The translations under genes were made by a program, and so were the position numbers. Positions 1-12,300 of a stretch of DNA of 64,000 nt are shown one piece after another. The DNA comes from Paralichthys olivaceus (lineage: Eukaryota > Chordata > Actinopteri > Pleuronectiformes > Paralichthyidae). Position 1 is the stretch's first letter; each line of letters opens with the position of its first letter. Location: positions 11,791,001-11,855,000 of the forward strand of contig NC_091111.1 in NCBI RefSeq assembly GCF_024713975.1. The letters are read 5' to 3'. Below the pieces are notes generated by a model. That model had not been told where the DNA came from. It did not search any database and saw only the letters and a list, made by a program, of their open reading frames with translations.

Positions 1-2512
1 ACCCTTAAATTTAGAGAAATTAAATTACCCCTCTCATCTGGCTGAAATAAAGTCCCTCATTTAATTCAGGAATGCAGTTTTCATTACCTTTGTCTCAAGA
101 GACTTGGAGTCAAATAAAATTTGGAGAGAGATTTGAATAATCGTGAACAGACACAACACAAATCGCACAATATGTAACAATTCTTCATTACGATGTCTAA
201 AAACACCTTAAACCATGTTATTTATGTTGGGGTATAAGTCTGTACTTGCATTATCCAAAATGTTTCCAGTAGTATTCAAACCACAATCTTGTTCAAAAAG
301 TCAAATATCACCCAGAAGCAGCTGGTAAACAATAAAAATATCTAGCGTCTCCCAGTTGACGTCTTCTCAAGCTGAAATGAATATTGTCCTCGAAACTGCT
401 GGTTAGTGCAGTAATAGAAACCTGTCTCTTAACAACCACTTCATCAAGTGGTGACCTCTCCTTCATACCGCTTTGTGTACACATTTCATCTTATCTATTG
501 CTCGGTTTCTGCATCTGTCTCTCTGTCATTTCTGAAATGATTTTGCTAGATTAAACCCCTTCAGCTTTTCAATTTAACTCATGACACTTCATCACTTATG
601 AAAGCCTCTTATTCTTTATTTATGGCAGTTGAAAGACGGGTTACTATGGTGTCACACATCCCACTTTTCCAGAATTGGGGTCACGCTTACAGTCGGAGTC
701 ATTACAATCAAAACTTCTGGGTTCAAAGATATTTTCTATGTTTATTCAACTGAAAAATAACTGTGACTTTCAAGCTTTTCGAGGAGGAATTATTTTTACC
801 TTATCTTGACTTTGGAGTCCAGAACTTTAAATTGATGAATGAAATATGAAAGATAATTTCCACTGAGTAAACTGAGCAGACGTGATGAGATGTGACCTTG
901 CTTTAGATATGTAAGAACAATGAAGATCATTTTTCAATGGTTTTAATGCCTATGGCAGTTCAGTAATACATTTCACTTCATCATCTAGGAATAATACATA
1001 ATATTACAGACTATGGCTTTTAATTGGTTATCCACTCTCACCCATTTACCTAACTCCCATTGATGACCCAAAAGTAATCCACAAAAAAGCCAACTATGCC
1101 AAGTTTGCGAATGAGAGATGTCCTCTCTGGTGTGCCCCATATGCATTTCCCCATTCTGACCTTTAAACATTAGCATTGTTGCTAACTGGCTACACAAGGC
1201 ATCAACTTTGTATCATGGAAGTGAACCAGAAACAACACTACCATATACAGCCATCAGTCATCTACTCCGCTTCATTCTTAGAACGCACTGATGATGATCT
1301 CGTTTCTTATGTTTACACCCAATCAATTGCAACTAGTTGATACAATAAAGGATGTGGAATTTCCAGCTTTAAAGATTGGTAATCAGTCTCTTGTTACTAT
1401 CAACAGGGAAACCCAGTAAAGCCTGGTAATAGTCCTGATAGAGGCATCAGGATCCTTTAATTAAAGACTGCCAGGCTGCAGAATGGCTGAACACACAAAC
1501 ACACATTCCCCCAGTCATCATCATTATGCAAATGCAATGAAAAAGACAGCATACCAAAGGGATGAGAACAGAAAGTGGGCACAAAGTAAGTCAGCAGGCC
1601 ACAGTGGGAGGATGGAGTTATACTTTGACGGACAGTCTGAGGGATTATGGAAACTCATCAGTCGTCTGTCAGTCATTAAAGCAAAAGAGCAGGATTCCAT
1701 CCTCTGTTGCCAGATGCAAACATCCATCCTAGGTTTCTCTGTTTTCATCATTTGTTCCTACACCTTTGTCCGAACAGGAATTAGACTCTTCTGTCTCGTA
1801 AATGTGTTGTCGTTGCCATGGTTACGATGTCATGTCAGGCAGAATGTAATTTAGGGCTGGTTTCTGTTATTTTAGGTATTTTTTCCATCACTTTGATGTG
1901 TGAGCAAGTGTTCATTTTTCAGGTTAGTTTGGTTTTAATTCAATGCCGTAAAAATGGGGCTTAACATCACTCGTGATTGTTCGAGCTGCTGTAATAACTG
2001 GACTTGCTACCATGGATCCAAAATCTAGTTTGTCACAAAAGATTTTCACACATTGTCATGCTAATTAGTAAGTTGTTCAATTCAGTGCCGAAAGCGACAG
2101 AGTGAAAAACACCATTTTCATTCACAATACATACAATTACTTGACACTAGATTACATAAAACTCTTCAAGTGTGAGTCATTTTCACAGCTCGGCCGGGAC
2201 CAAGAACAAAACACACCAAGTCAGATGAACTGATTCAAGTGTCCAAACAGAAACAAAAAACTAAACGGTCAGTGAGTTTAGTGACAATACATAAACACAG
2301 ACGGCAGTGAGAATCAGAGAGACGACACACCACTATGGAGAGAATTTAACTGGCGACAAATGTATTTTTTGGGATCTGAAAAAAAAGAGATGAGATGTGT
2401 AATTGGGGTTCACCGATGCATTTTTCACCTGACAGCCAGAGAAATTAACAGGGGAACAAACATCAGTGTGATAAGAAGTTAATGACAGAATTTAACTGTT
2501 TGTTGACTTTTT

Positions 2513-2575
2513 AGCTTGGTCCATGTCCCATTCTCTAACATGGGGGAGGTGGGGTTTATGGCCAAATCTGCAGGC
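2513..2575. repeat. Fragment of dispersed repeat shared with 58.78-58.83 kb
   Basis: A stretch beginning TTGGTCCATG and containing CTAACAT, GAGG and GGGGTTT matches, with scattered differences, the interior of the inverted-repeat element at 58,466-58,905 (positions about 58,783-58,830). It looks like a partial copy of the same teleost repeat family. Neither terminal inverted repeat is visible around it. Confidence 0.5.
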
Positions 2576-4804
2576 AGCCACTTTAAACTTTATAAAGAGT
2601 CAACGATGCAATGTTATTATTATTGATGTTAACAATTAACATTCATTCTGCGAATGTCTGAAAAATAGTCCCCAGGCCAGCACTGAGGCGAATATCCCTC
2701 CATGGATAAAAAAGTCTGTAGAAAAGCTAGAAAACGGCTAATTAGCCATCTTTAATTCTTTATTTAAAACCTGACATAGAACACAACAGTTCAGATAAAG
2801 TCTTTCAGGTCCACTTCCTCCTACATCAGTTTTTTCCCCACCAGCAGTGAATGTGTGTGTGTTGCTGCAGTGGAAGCAGCTTTATCCTCTCGCAGCAATC
2901 AGCAGAAGCTTTAGCGAGCAGTGAAACAGTCCGTATGGATAATGCAATTGACAGAAAACCACCACAGTCCCCTTTTGCGTCATCAGCAGGGGGAGAGCAT
3001 ACACACGGAAAGGCATCGCATTCATAAAACATTCATTCAGCACCTCGCTCTGCTGGAGAGAAGCCACATGCTGTGAATAAGGATGTCGGATACAGTCCAT
3101 GTTACTGTGTGTCACAGTGGAGGCTTTGGAGAATGTAACCAAAGTGACGTGAGGGTCAGGTGGGTCCAGCATTTTACAACGACAGGTCAGAAATGTGTTG
3201 TGACTCACAACTGCTGAGGTCTTACACAACTGTAACAATTATCCAATCAATACTGGGATCGTCTCTATCCCCCGGACGTGCATTAACATGTTTTGGGCCA
3301 TGCAGGCAGAGCTTATGTGCACATGAGGGTTTTGTGCTCTTTTCTTGTCCGATCCTCACGTGTCTCCTGGGCTTCATCTGGCCAGAGGGTATGTGGATAG
3401 AAAAATCAACACTGTCTTATTTAATCAGTAGCTTTCATCAAATTTTTGACGAAATGCTTAAAGTTGCCAAACTGTTTCTAAGACGTAGAGATGAAGGTGT
3501 GCCTGTTCAGGTCCCATTTTAAGCTACATGTGGAGAAATGGGATGGTCTTAGCGACCCTGACTTTTCCTGCAGTACCACCATGAGACTGATATGTTTGGC
3601 TTTAAATTAATTCATTGATAGATTTTTAGAAAAACTGGGTGAGGAAAAATATTCTGCATTAGAGTGGACAGGGCATGAAAAGGTTGCATTTAGATTTGGA
3701 ATTATCGACTGATGGGCAGGATGTGATGCGGACTGAAGCTCAGGGCAGCAACAAAGAAATCTTTAGTTTTTAGACTGGAAAGGGTCGACTTGTTGTTTTG
3801 CGGATGTATTGTATACGGTCAGTTTTAACACTACCTGACTTAGTTGCAACTTGTGGCTGACAGGTTTAAAAGTTTATCCTGAAATATTCAAGTGAAAATA
3901 ATTTTTCTTGTAATGTGAGTTTGTTCTGAGATAATCTGTATCTCAAACTCTGATCTTTACATCCAACTTTATTTTCCAGGTATTTACTGTAAATTCTACA
4001 GTCAATTCTTTACAGTGTGGCCTAAGTGAGCTGTGGGTAGAGCATTGAACCAGAATTGATTTAATAAGGGATAAAAATGTTACAGGCTTTGTGAGCAGAA
4101 AGTAAGATTTTAAGTAAAAGCAAAATATCTCAGGATTTAGAAGATGTATTTTCATGAATTTAGTTTCAGACATTTACACCCCCCTCATGCTGAAATGCTA
4201 AACTAAGATCAAACCCACTAAATATATCTGCTTGTTAGTGTTAGAAGAAAGTGCAAGGTAGAACGGTAGACTCTCAATCTTGTTTTCCTGCTGCCTTGCT
4301 GAGCCTCTGCTCTCGTCCCTCGTGTTAAATGCTCTGTCATCTCCTGTTGCTTTTGATTTGCACCTCATACACAGGCCCCCAAGACAGAACAACACCAGAG
4401 AGAGAGACAACTGCTGAGCGAAACAAGACACGTCAGAGTGTGAATAAACTTTCCATAAAAAAATATGAAGTGGAATTGTTCCCCATGACCACATCTCTCT
4501 CTTTCTGACCTTGATTAGTTCATTCATTGACATTCTCCCGTGTCACATATTTTGATTTTCAAACCGCTTTTAAAGAAATATTTTTTTCATGTGATGTCAA
4601 GTAATTTAATTTTGAGGAAATTATCTGTGGAGAAATTAAAGTGTCAAAGCAGACACGGTTTACAAGTCACTGAATCTATTTTATGTGCAATTAATAGAGG
4701 CTGCTTTGATGATCTGTATCTCTGCTGTAGTCATTAATGGTTTGTGATATTTGTTTCTCCTCTCAGAGATACTTCAAAGTAGTCACAAGAATGATTTTTA
4801 ATTT

Positions 4805-4822
4805 GCACACACACACACACAC

Positions 4823-4867
<45 letters not shown>

Positions 4868-4868
4868 C
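4805..4868. repeat. (CA)n microsatellite
   Basis: About 64 bp of CA dinucleotide repeat, interrupted by two CG steps. It explains the artefactual Cys-Val-rich open frame on the opposite strand. Confidence 0.95.
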
Positions 4869-5839
4869 TTCATCATTTTGGAGAGGAGCTCTACCTGTGT
4901 GAAAACCTGACAAGATGTTTGACAGGACATTGTTTTGTAGAAACATAAGAGCTGGCAATGAGTTCACTGCTTAGTGCTTTCTTAACATTGATTGAAATCC
5001 AAATACAAGTTGTATTTGGGTTGAGTTTTTGTTTTTGTGTTGAGAGTTTAGAGAAAACATGTATATGTGACGGATAAGAATAAGATTAAGAATAAGATTA
5101 GGTTGACATGATGCATAATAGCAACAACTCCCTGGTGTTTTGGCTTTGACTCCATCCAGACGATTTTGGAGATGCATCATGCCCTCTGATTAAGATTGAT
5201 TAATTCATTGATTTATTGATTGATGTGGATGCTCAGGAGCTCTTGCTGCATTTTATGTGTCACAGACAGATGACACGACTTGTGGCTAGGGCTAGATGAA
5301 CAAGCTTATTGAAAAGCAAAAGGTTAAGCGTGCAGGTCACGGCGCTGGTGGAATGAATTCATGCATCTGTAGATATTCATCTGCTCATCACAGCAAGTTG
5401 TCTGCTAAAATGTCGGTCCTATTCCATCCGATTTATATTTGGAATCACACTTGACAGAAGCACCTTCTCTCTCTGCTGCTAATGAGGACCCGCTCACGCC
5501 GTTTCTCTCAGTAAATTGTCAGCCTCTCACCCTCAGCTCTCAACCCAGACTCTATTTATTCGTCACTTCAGAGGGGGCTAGCATTTTATTTTTGGAATGA
5601 AACTGCCCTGAGGATGCACAATTCATTAAATCTTTCTAAAGGAGAAATAAAGTTCATTCATATGTGGAGAACTGTGTGGGTCGATACACAGAGGCTTTTC
5701 AGTAATCTCCTCTGATGTGACTGTTCATTTATTAGTTGGCAGAAGCTCTTTACGCCACAGCTGTAAAGAACTCAGGTGTCCGTAGCCAAGAATGCTAAGA
5801 CTAAATTTAGCACAATATTCTACTTGGATAATATTTGTA

Positions 5840-6475
5840 TGGATGTGTTTGTTAAATGTGTTTGTTTGTTGGCAGATTTACACAAAAACTACTGGTCAGG
5901 TTACCGTGAAACTTGTGTCAGGAGAAGGGATGGGTCAGAGAACAACCCATTCAGTTCTGGTGCAGATCAGGATCAGTATGCTGATACAAGACATTTTTTC
6001 ACTTTCCTTAAAGTGGCGATTTTTTACAACATTTCTCCTAAATTTCTCCGAGAATAATTCATATATCTTGAGGGGATAAAAACAGGCATGTTTAGGGGAG
6101 TGGGGTGGCATGGTGGTGTGTTGCGTCACAGCAAGAAGCTTTCTGGTTCCATCTTTCTGTGTGGAGTTCACCCCCCCGTGTCTGTGTGGGTTTTTCTCTG
6201 GGTGTGAATGGTTGTCTGTGGATGTTGGTCTGTGGATGTTGGCCCTGTAATACTCTGGCGACCTGTCTAGATTATACCTGGGATGGCTCCAGCTCCCCCC
6301 AGGACCTCAAAGGATACATTATACATGATGGATGAAGGTTTAGGAGACAGATATTGATTGAGTGTGTGAAATCTGGTGCAGATCCAAATAAAAATCAAGA
6401 TGTAGTGAATTTAAATGTGGTTTCAGAAGGAGACCATTGGGTGGAGGCATGAACTGTACTAGATTCTAGGGGGGA
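5840..6475. repeat. Older teleost dispersed repeat, split by a SINE
   Basis: The left part (about 5,840-6,100) has the AAAAACTACTGG..GTTACCGTGAAACTTG-type core, then AACCCATTCAGTTCTGGTGCAGATC. The right part (about 6,349-6,475) continues with GTGTGTGAAATCTGGTGCAG and AATTTAAATGTGGTTTC. These segments resemble one repeat family common in fish genomes, as I remember it. A second, shorter copy is at 50,763-51,008. The family name is not assigned. The two halves are separated by the SINE-like insert at 6,101-6,338. Confidence 0.55.
6101..6338 (+). mobile_element. tRNA-derived-type SINE remnant inserted in a repeat
   Basis: The insert opens with a GGGTGGCATGGTGGTG-like 5' end and continues with TCACAGCAAGAAG and GTGTGGAGTT. 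It then has GTGTCTGTGTGGGTTTTTCT, GTGAATGGTTGTCTGTG and GCGACCTGTCTAG, and ends in ATGATGGATG. This is the order seen in a very common teleost SINE-like family with tRNA-type A and B boxes. The promoter part is degraded. Flanks TTTAGGGGAG (6,091-6,100) and TTTAGGAGAC (6,339-6,348) look like an imperfect target-site duplication. Confidence 0.6.
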
Positions 6476-6857
6476 TCGTTTGTGCTGGGGGTGTGAGTGA
6501 GTGAATGAGGGAGGCAGAGAGAACAATATTCCACAAAAGTGAAGCATTAGACATAATGCTTTTTTTATTAGGTTCTGCACCAAATTGCACACACATCTAG
6601 AACTAGGTTTAAATCTGATGACAGTGAAGGCCACAGCACAGGATCCACACATATTTTCATACTAATGAGACCATTAAGTGACCTTACGTATGGAAACCTC
6701 TGCATTCATTTATTCAGGTCAGTCATCTGTATGCGCCTGAGAAATAACACTTCATAGACCCAATCAATCCTCTCTGTGGACACTGGAGCCAGCAAGCTGT
6801 GTCTGCTCAAAGGATTTGAACTGGGATTTACGTACGAGATGTACGATCGCTCTCCCT

Positions 6858-6898
6858 TCTCTCTCTCTCTCTCTCTATACATATATATATATATATAC
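6858..6898. repeat. (CT)n followed by (AT)n simple repeat
   Basis: A CT dinucleotide run of about 19 bp is joined to an AT run of about 22 bp. No coding signal is associated with it. Confidence 0.9.
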
Positions 6899-8530
6899 AT
6901 TCATTCAAACATGTTTTCCATGAAAATCTAATTGACACTGGTTCCCCCACACTCAGTAACAGTCGTTTCACTCAGTGTGATGGACGTTTGCCTTTAAGTC
7001 ACATATGATCGATCTGCAGACTCACAGCGGGCAGCTAGCCTTTCAACTAACACTAAATTAGTGGGAGTCTGATGCAGAAAGTCAGATAAATCAGCTCAAA
7101 CTCTTTGTCTTTGCTCCCATTCTTGTCCTGTTTGCCCAACTCTTACACCCCCACCCATCTCCATTCACTTTCTTAAAACATTACCACCTGTCCTCCATCA
7201 CGTCAAACTGTCGAGTTGCTCAGCTTCAGCTTTTAGCTTGATGTCGACACACGGCAAAAAGCCACTTAGCATAATAACAAATGTTTACCTGCCTTTTTTC
7301 ATATAATGAATAATTCATCGATGTAAACCGATTTAAATGCAAAAAAATAGTAAACAGCTTTTCTTCATGTCTTCACTGACATGAGGTTATTTCTAAAGGC
7401 TGTATCAGAAGTTGCAAATGAGGTCAAAATTATAAATTCAGCTGAATTATAAGTATGAGTCCATAAATAAATGTCACTTCTCCACTTGTGTCCATAAAGG
7501 GATCATCAGCTGGGTCCACAGTTTGTGAGCCAAACACTTCAGACTTTCTAAATAATGATGTTTTTCTCACAGAACAGTGAAGGTTTGAGAATGTAAACAG
7601 CTGAGTTTATCATATTGTTAATAAATCATTAATTAGTTGAAATGGATCAATAAAACACAGCAGCACCACAACAGCAGCAAATTCACTCCTATCTCGACTT
7701 GTAATTCATTTGAGTTATTTGCTGCTTGTTGTGTTTCTCTGCAGGCACATGAAGCTTTAAGACCTTCCGGTAATTAAGTTGTTACGTGGTGCCACCATGT
7801 GGCCCTGCAAGCATCTCAGACGTATCCAGAAGTAGAAAGTACTGGAGAAACAAGCCTGGAGCAGATCAATGTTGCACAGTCACAGTGCAGACAGCTGGTT
7901 TAGGAATCTTATAATAGCTGCATTAGAAATGCGCCTAAAGTCATGTAACAGGGTCGTCATTAGCAACTTAATTTCCTCATGATATTGGAACTGTTTGTGT
8001 TTCCGAGCCACAGTGTGAGGGTGTGAAGATGGAGAGAGTGGCTCGGCCTCTGTAATAGGATCAGCACCCCTCGTACTCCCACTCTGATCGGCCTTCATTA
8101 CCACCAGCTTCGATCGGGATTATTGTGCCTGTAGGTGATGCTTATTCACAGTATGTGGGGGTTCTGCTGATGCATGTAATGTATGCACTTAAAGCTCTGC
8201 AGCAATGCATGGACTCCATAGGTCCATCTTTGTTACAGTCCTGCAGCAAAATGCCCCTTCATATAATTTGTCTCAACACAATCACAATAACCAGTGCAAT
8301 CTAAACATATTATGACCATGATTTACAGATGCAGCTGAATTTGATGAAAAAAGGAAACAAAAACAGCACAATGATTTATAAAAGTTATATCAAAGGAAAT
8401 GTGGATATTTCATTTCCTAGCATGTCTCACTTTAACCAGCATTTTTTAATTGGCTCCCTACTTTATCTGCCTCTCTTCATCCCACTGTGAATCCTCTTAC
8501 AGGTGGATTATGGGACTAAGATACCTATAC

Positions 8531-8582
8531 AGAGAGAGACAGAGGGAGAGAGGGGGAGAGAGAGAGAGAGAGAGAGAGAGAC
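8531..8582. repeat. (GA)n purine-rich simple repeat
   Basis: About 50 bp of GA/GGGA-type repeat. Together with the adjacent 12-bp tandem repeat it accounts for a low-complexity Glu/Arg/Gly open frame that I did not annotate as a gene. Confidence 0.9.
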
Positions 8583-8619
8583 GGAAGATGAGCATGAAAC
8601 ACTCAGAGTAAGAAACATA

Positions 8620-8661
8620 GGAGATACAGGAGGAGATACAGGAGGAGATACAGGAGAAGGA
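8620..8661. repeat. 12-bp tandem repeat, about 3.5 copies
   Basis: The unit GGAGATACAGGA is repeated three times in direct succession, with a partial fourth copy. It lies just upstream of a strong splice-donor-like site at 8,728/8,729, which could end an untranslated first exon of the next gene. Confidence 0.85.
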
Positions 8662-9334
8662 GAGGAAGGTAATGGGAAGAACTCCTCAGCCCGAAATGGA
8701 AAGGGCTTGGAGATGGTCTGTGAGTGAGGTGAGTCAAAGCGTCACCACTACAGGTGCATTTATTTTGGGGCATTTTCACCTCGATAGAGAGAACAGCATA
8801 ACTGTGAAACCGGGGAGAGAATGAGGAAGACATGCAGCAAAAGGCAGAGTCAGAGCCGAAACCTGCCGCTAGTGAAGGAGGACTCAAGCCTCCCAGCAAA
8901 CGTGTTTGTTCCTCCACAGGAAAAAGAAAAATATATTTGCACCAGAGAATCATTCCACATTATGTCGTATTGTCGTCATGCTCATTGAGAAAGATTTAGA
9001 AAGTTAGAAAACAGATCAGCTAAATTTGGCTCAGTTTAGTTCAGGGCCTCAGTTTGGCTTCATGAGCATCAGACATGTTTAATCTTGTGTATGTGTCTTT
9101 ACTGAGCTACCTGAGGACAAACTGCAGTATTGTGATAGACTTCAGAGATCACCCCACTTCAGTCTCACTTTCCTTAACTCATGTCTCGTTAATCAAACAA
9201 ATACAGAGCAAAATACTTTTTGTGACGAGGTGTGAAAATGAAGCAAAATATCACTGTTGTTTTCTGTGTTGTGTAGGAGCCTGATTCACACCGGAGTGTC
9301 ACCCCCGCAGGGACAGACTAACCGGGTGCCAACA

Positions 9335-12300
9335 ATGTCTCTCCTGTCCTCAAACAACCAACCCGGCTGGAGTGTGTGCTCTGCTCTCTGTGTCCTCATC
9401 GTGTTGCTCCCAGATGCCAAAGCAGACAACCTGAACAACACCTCCCGCAATGGAGGCGGCTCCCAGTGTGGGGAGTACTCTAACCAGGTGATTGTTTGGA
9501 TTAATGCACAGATGCAAACACAGTATATGGTGTTAAACTAGCTGTCACCATTTATTTAACATTTTGTCAGATTTTTGTTCCCATTGAAATGAATAGAGCG
9601 AATAATAAAATCTAGTAAAACGTTACCTATTTTGGCATTCAACTAATTTAGCATAATTTTAGCTACAGACTTTATTTGAGCTGAAAACAGGGAAGGGGAG
9701 CCAGGCCAATATCTCAAAGCAGGGAAGTGTAATGTGTGTCTAGAAAACTAGTACAAATTAGTACAAATGTTTTATAATTGTACATAAACACAGTATTTTT
9801 AAAGATGTTGCTTGATGTTACTTTCCACCACTGTAGGACAGAAACATCAAAATCAAGAGAAACAGAAGAATTTATGTTGTAAATGGCAATTAAGACAAAA
9901 ACTAGTCCTGCTTTCCCTTTCCATTGAACAATGTTCTTTCCTGTCAGCCAGATAGTTCACTTTGTTAATGGGATGCAGTTTCTTCTTATCATTCAATCCC
10001 ACTACTGCTCAGTAGTGATAAGACTCCAAATAATATGTTCTATGCCCACAAACACTTCTTCATCTACCAGGTGATGGAGAACGGGATGTGTCGGATGGTG
10101 GCCACGCTGCCTCAGCTGGACGAGCAGAGGTGCCCGGACATGTTCCGCTGCACGGACGAGGTCTCCTACTGGCTGCACGAGAACGAGGAGAGGAAGCAGC
10201 AGATCGTGGCGATGAGGGAGACCATCTCTGAGCTGCAGGAGGAGCTGAGGAACCACCGTCACCGCATCAAGGTGCTCGAGCTGCAGGTGAGATTTCTATA
10301 TTGACTTAGCAGACCCGGGTCAAATATCAGCAGCAATCCTTTCAACCGCTTTGTGGACTTGCTTTAGTCTATGTGGAGACTCCATGGACATTTGGACTAT
10401 GTGATGGGTTACTTTACTTATAGCAGGACTCATTTACAAAGGTGAATGAAGAATATTGTTGGACATATTTAAAAAAAGTTGCCAATTGTTTCTGCAACTT
10501 TTTATCTTGATTTGAACAAACTTAATTAATTTTTTGTGTTATCACTTAAATTGGTTCAACAACTTTCTCTTTGTAGTGTCTTCTTGTGTGTGGTATTTCA
10601 CAGCTAGACTTTTTGTTAAACATTGACCTCGTTTTTGTATTTCCTCAGCGCAGAACATTGTCAGACTGGACATGTATTTGTTTAAATAAGCTTTGCACAC
10701 TTCCACATGGCTGCTCTCTACACAGTTCAATTTCAGCTGTTTTTTAAAACACCCATTAAACCCCCCCGCCTCCTGTGCTGTGTCTTAGAGGAGGAAACGC
10801 ATTGCGTTATTCCTTGTCTGCACTTCTGCCCTGTAATGTGGTGCCCTGCCATCAAGCTGGCTACCCTGCAGCATGTCCTTGACCTTAGTCACTAACAGGA
10901 TTAGCCTCCTACTCTTCCACGTGTTGCCTCATGCGTCTCAGGCAGTGAGCCTACACACAGTAGCAGGGACTCGCTCTCCAGCTGGAGTGTTCAGCAGCTA
11001 CAGGTGGATGGTGGAGTGCACTCATGTGATGAACATTAGAAGAGGGCTCCAGGGTTGGTGGTAATGGGAGTTAGTGTTATCCTGTCCAGGCTAGGAATAG
11101 ACCACACACTGAAGTGAGCGGAGTTTTCAAACAGGGGAGGCGTCGTTTTTGTCCTGAGAGCAGGCAGCAGACGTTGCAAGTTTTAATGTGCAAAGAGATC
11201 GACTGTATATGAGGATACATGGAGATGGTGGGAAGAGATTATAGATGATGCAATTTCTGCAATGCACCACTGCTGCAAAATTTAAAGTAGCAATAGGAAA
11301 AGCAAAATGAGTGCATGAGCTCTGAGCATGTTGTTTCTCTGTGCATGAAAAACTAAAATATACCATTTTTTTTCCTAATCAAAGCAAAACTATTGTATTT
11401 TTTAAATATTTCATTTTTCTGCTACTCTGCACAGCAACAAAGCCAAAAACTGTTACCTTTGATTTCTTTTGACAGCTCATGTAGTGAACTTTTACATTGA
11501 CCTCAGTTATTGTGCGTGTCCTTGGTTGTGTGTTTGTGTATTTATGTGAATAACATCAGAGCGAAGAGAAACACCATTTGAACGTCTCCCTGGAACAGCG
11601 TTTTCATGAGATGGAGGTGCACTATGCTGAAGCCACCACCCTGCTGCACCTCCAGGGCACTCTGATCTTAGAACTACAGGTAAACTGCATCTCCTTATCC
11701 TAACTGGGTCTTTTCAGGATCAATGCACACTGACTATTTCTTGATAGTTGGACTGTTTGTGTCTCTGTTTAGGACCAAGTCCACAATCTGACACTATTGG
11801 TGAATAATGTAAAAAGAGGCCCTGGTTGTTTTATCAACGTCGTCCATCCCAACCCTCTCATGAGCGGCCAAGAAGCCCTGCACCCAGGTACGCATTTTCC
11901 CAAACCCACATGCTCAGCCAGCAGAGGGCGCCAAACTGTCCCTGTTGATTAACTCCTCTGTCATTCTCTGCCGTCAGAGGCTCAACGTGTGAGGAACTGC
12001 CCCATAGACTGTGCCTCTATCTACTACAATGGCGTGAGGAGATCAGGCCTCTACACTGTAGTGCCGTCACTGGCAGGCATGCCGGTGGAGGTTTACTGTG
12101 ATATGGACACAGATGGTGAGTCTCATCTATGAACATGAGGAAAATACACGTTGGCTTTGCTTCAACTACTTCACGGTACTTCATCTGAAAAGCCAGAGTT
12201 GCAGTCTTTCTGTTGGCCACTCAGTCTATCTATCATGCCATTCACGTGCACAAAATAACTTAACAATACATTGATGGATTTTCACCATACTTGATGTGAA

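Larger units (their letters stand above)
1..8505. other. Noncoding upstream region, no gene supported
   Basis: I see no convincing exon here. The open frames present are short, lack recognisable protein similarity and are not joined by plausible splice sites. The stretch holds a partial inverted-repeat element near 2.5 kb, a CA microsatellite at 4.8 kb, a nested repeat cluster at 5.84-6.48 kb and a CT/AT tract at 6.86 kb. It may be intergenic or the intron of a gene whose exons lie outside the window. Confidence 0.6.

Noticed and set aside
1483..1854. 123-codon open frame near the left edge
   Set aside because: There is no similarity to a known family, its length is within chance for 64 kb, and the opposite strand is open too.
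8503..8727. Glu/Arg-rich 74-codon open frame
   Set aside because: It consists of (GA)n and a 12-bp tandem repeat, so it is low complexity with no family resemblance.
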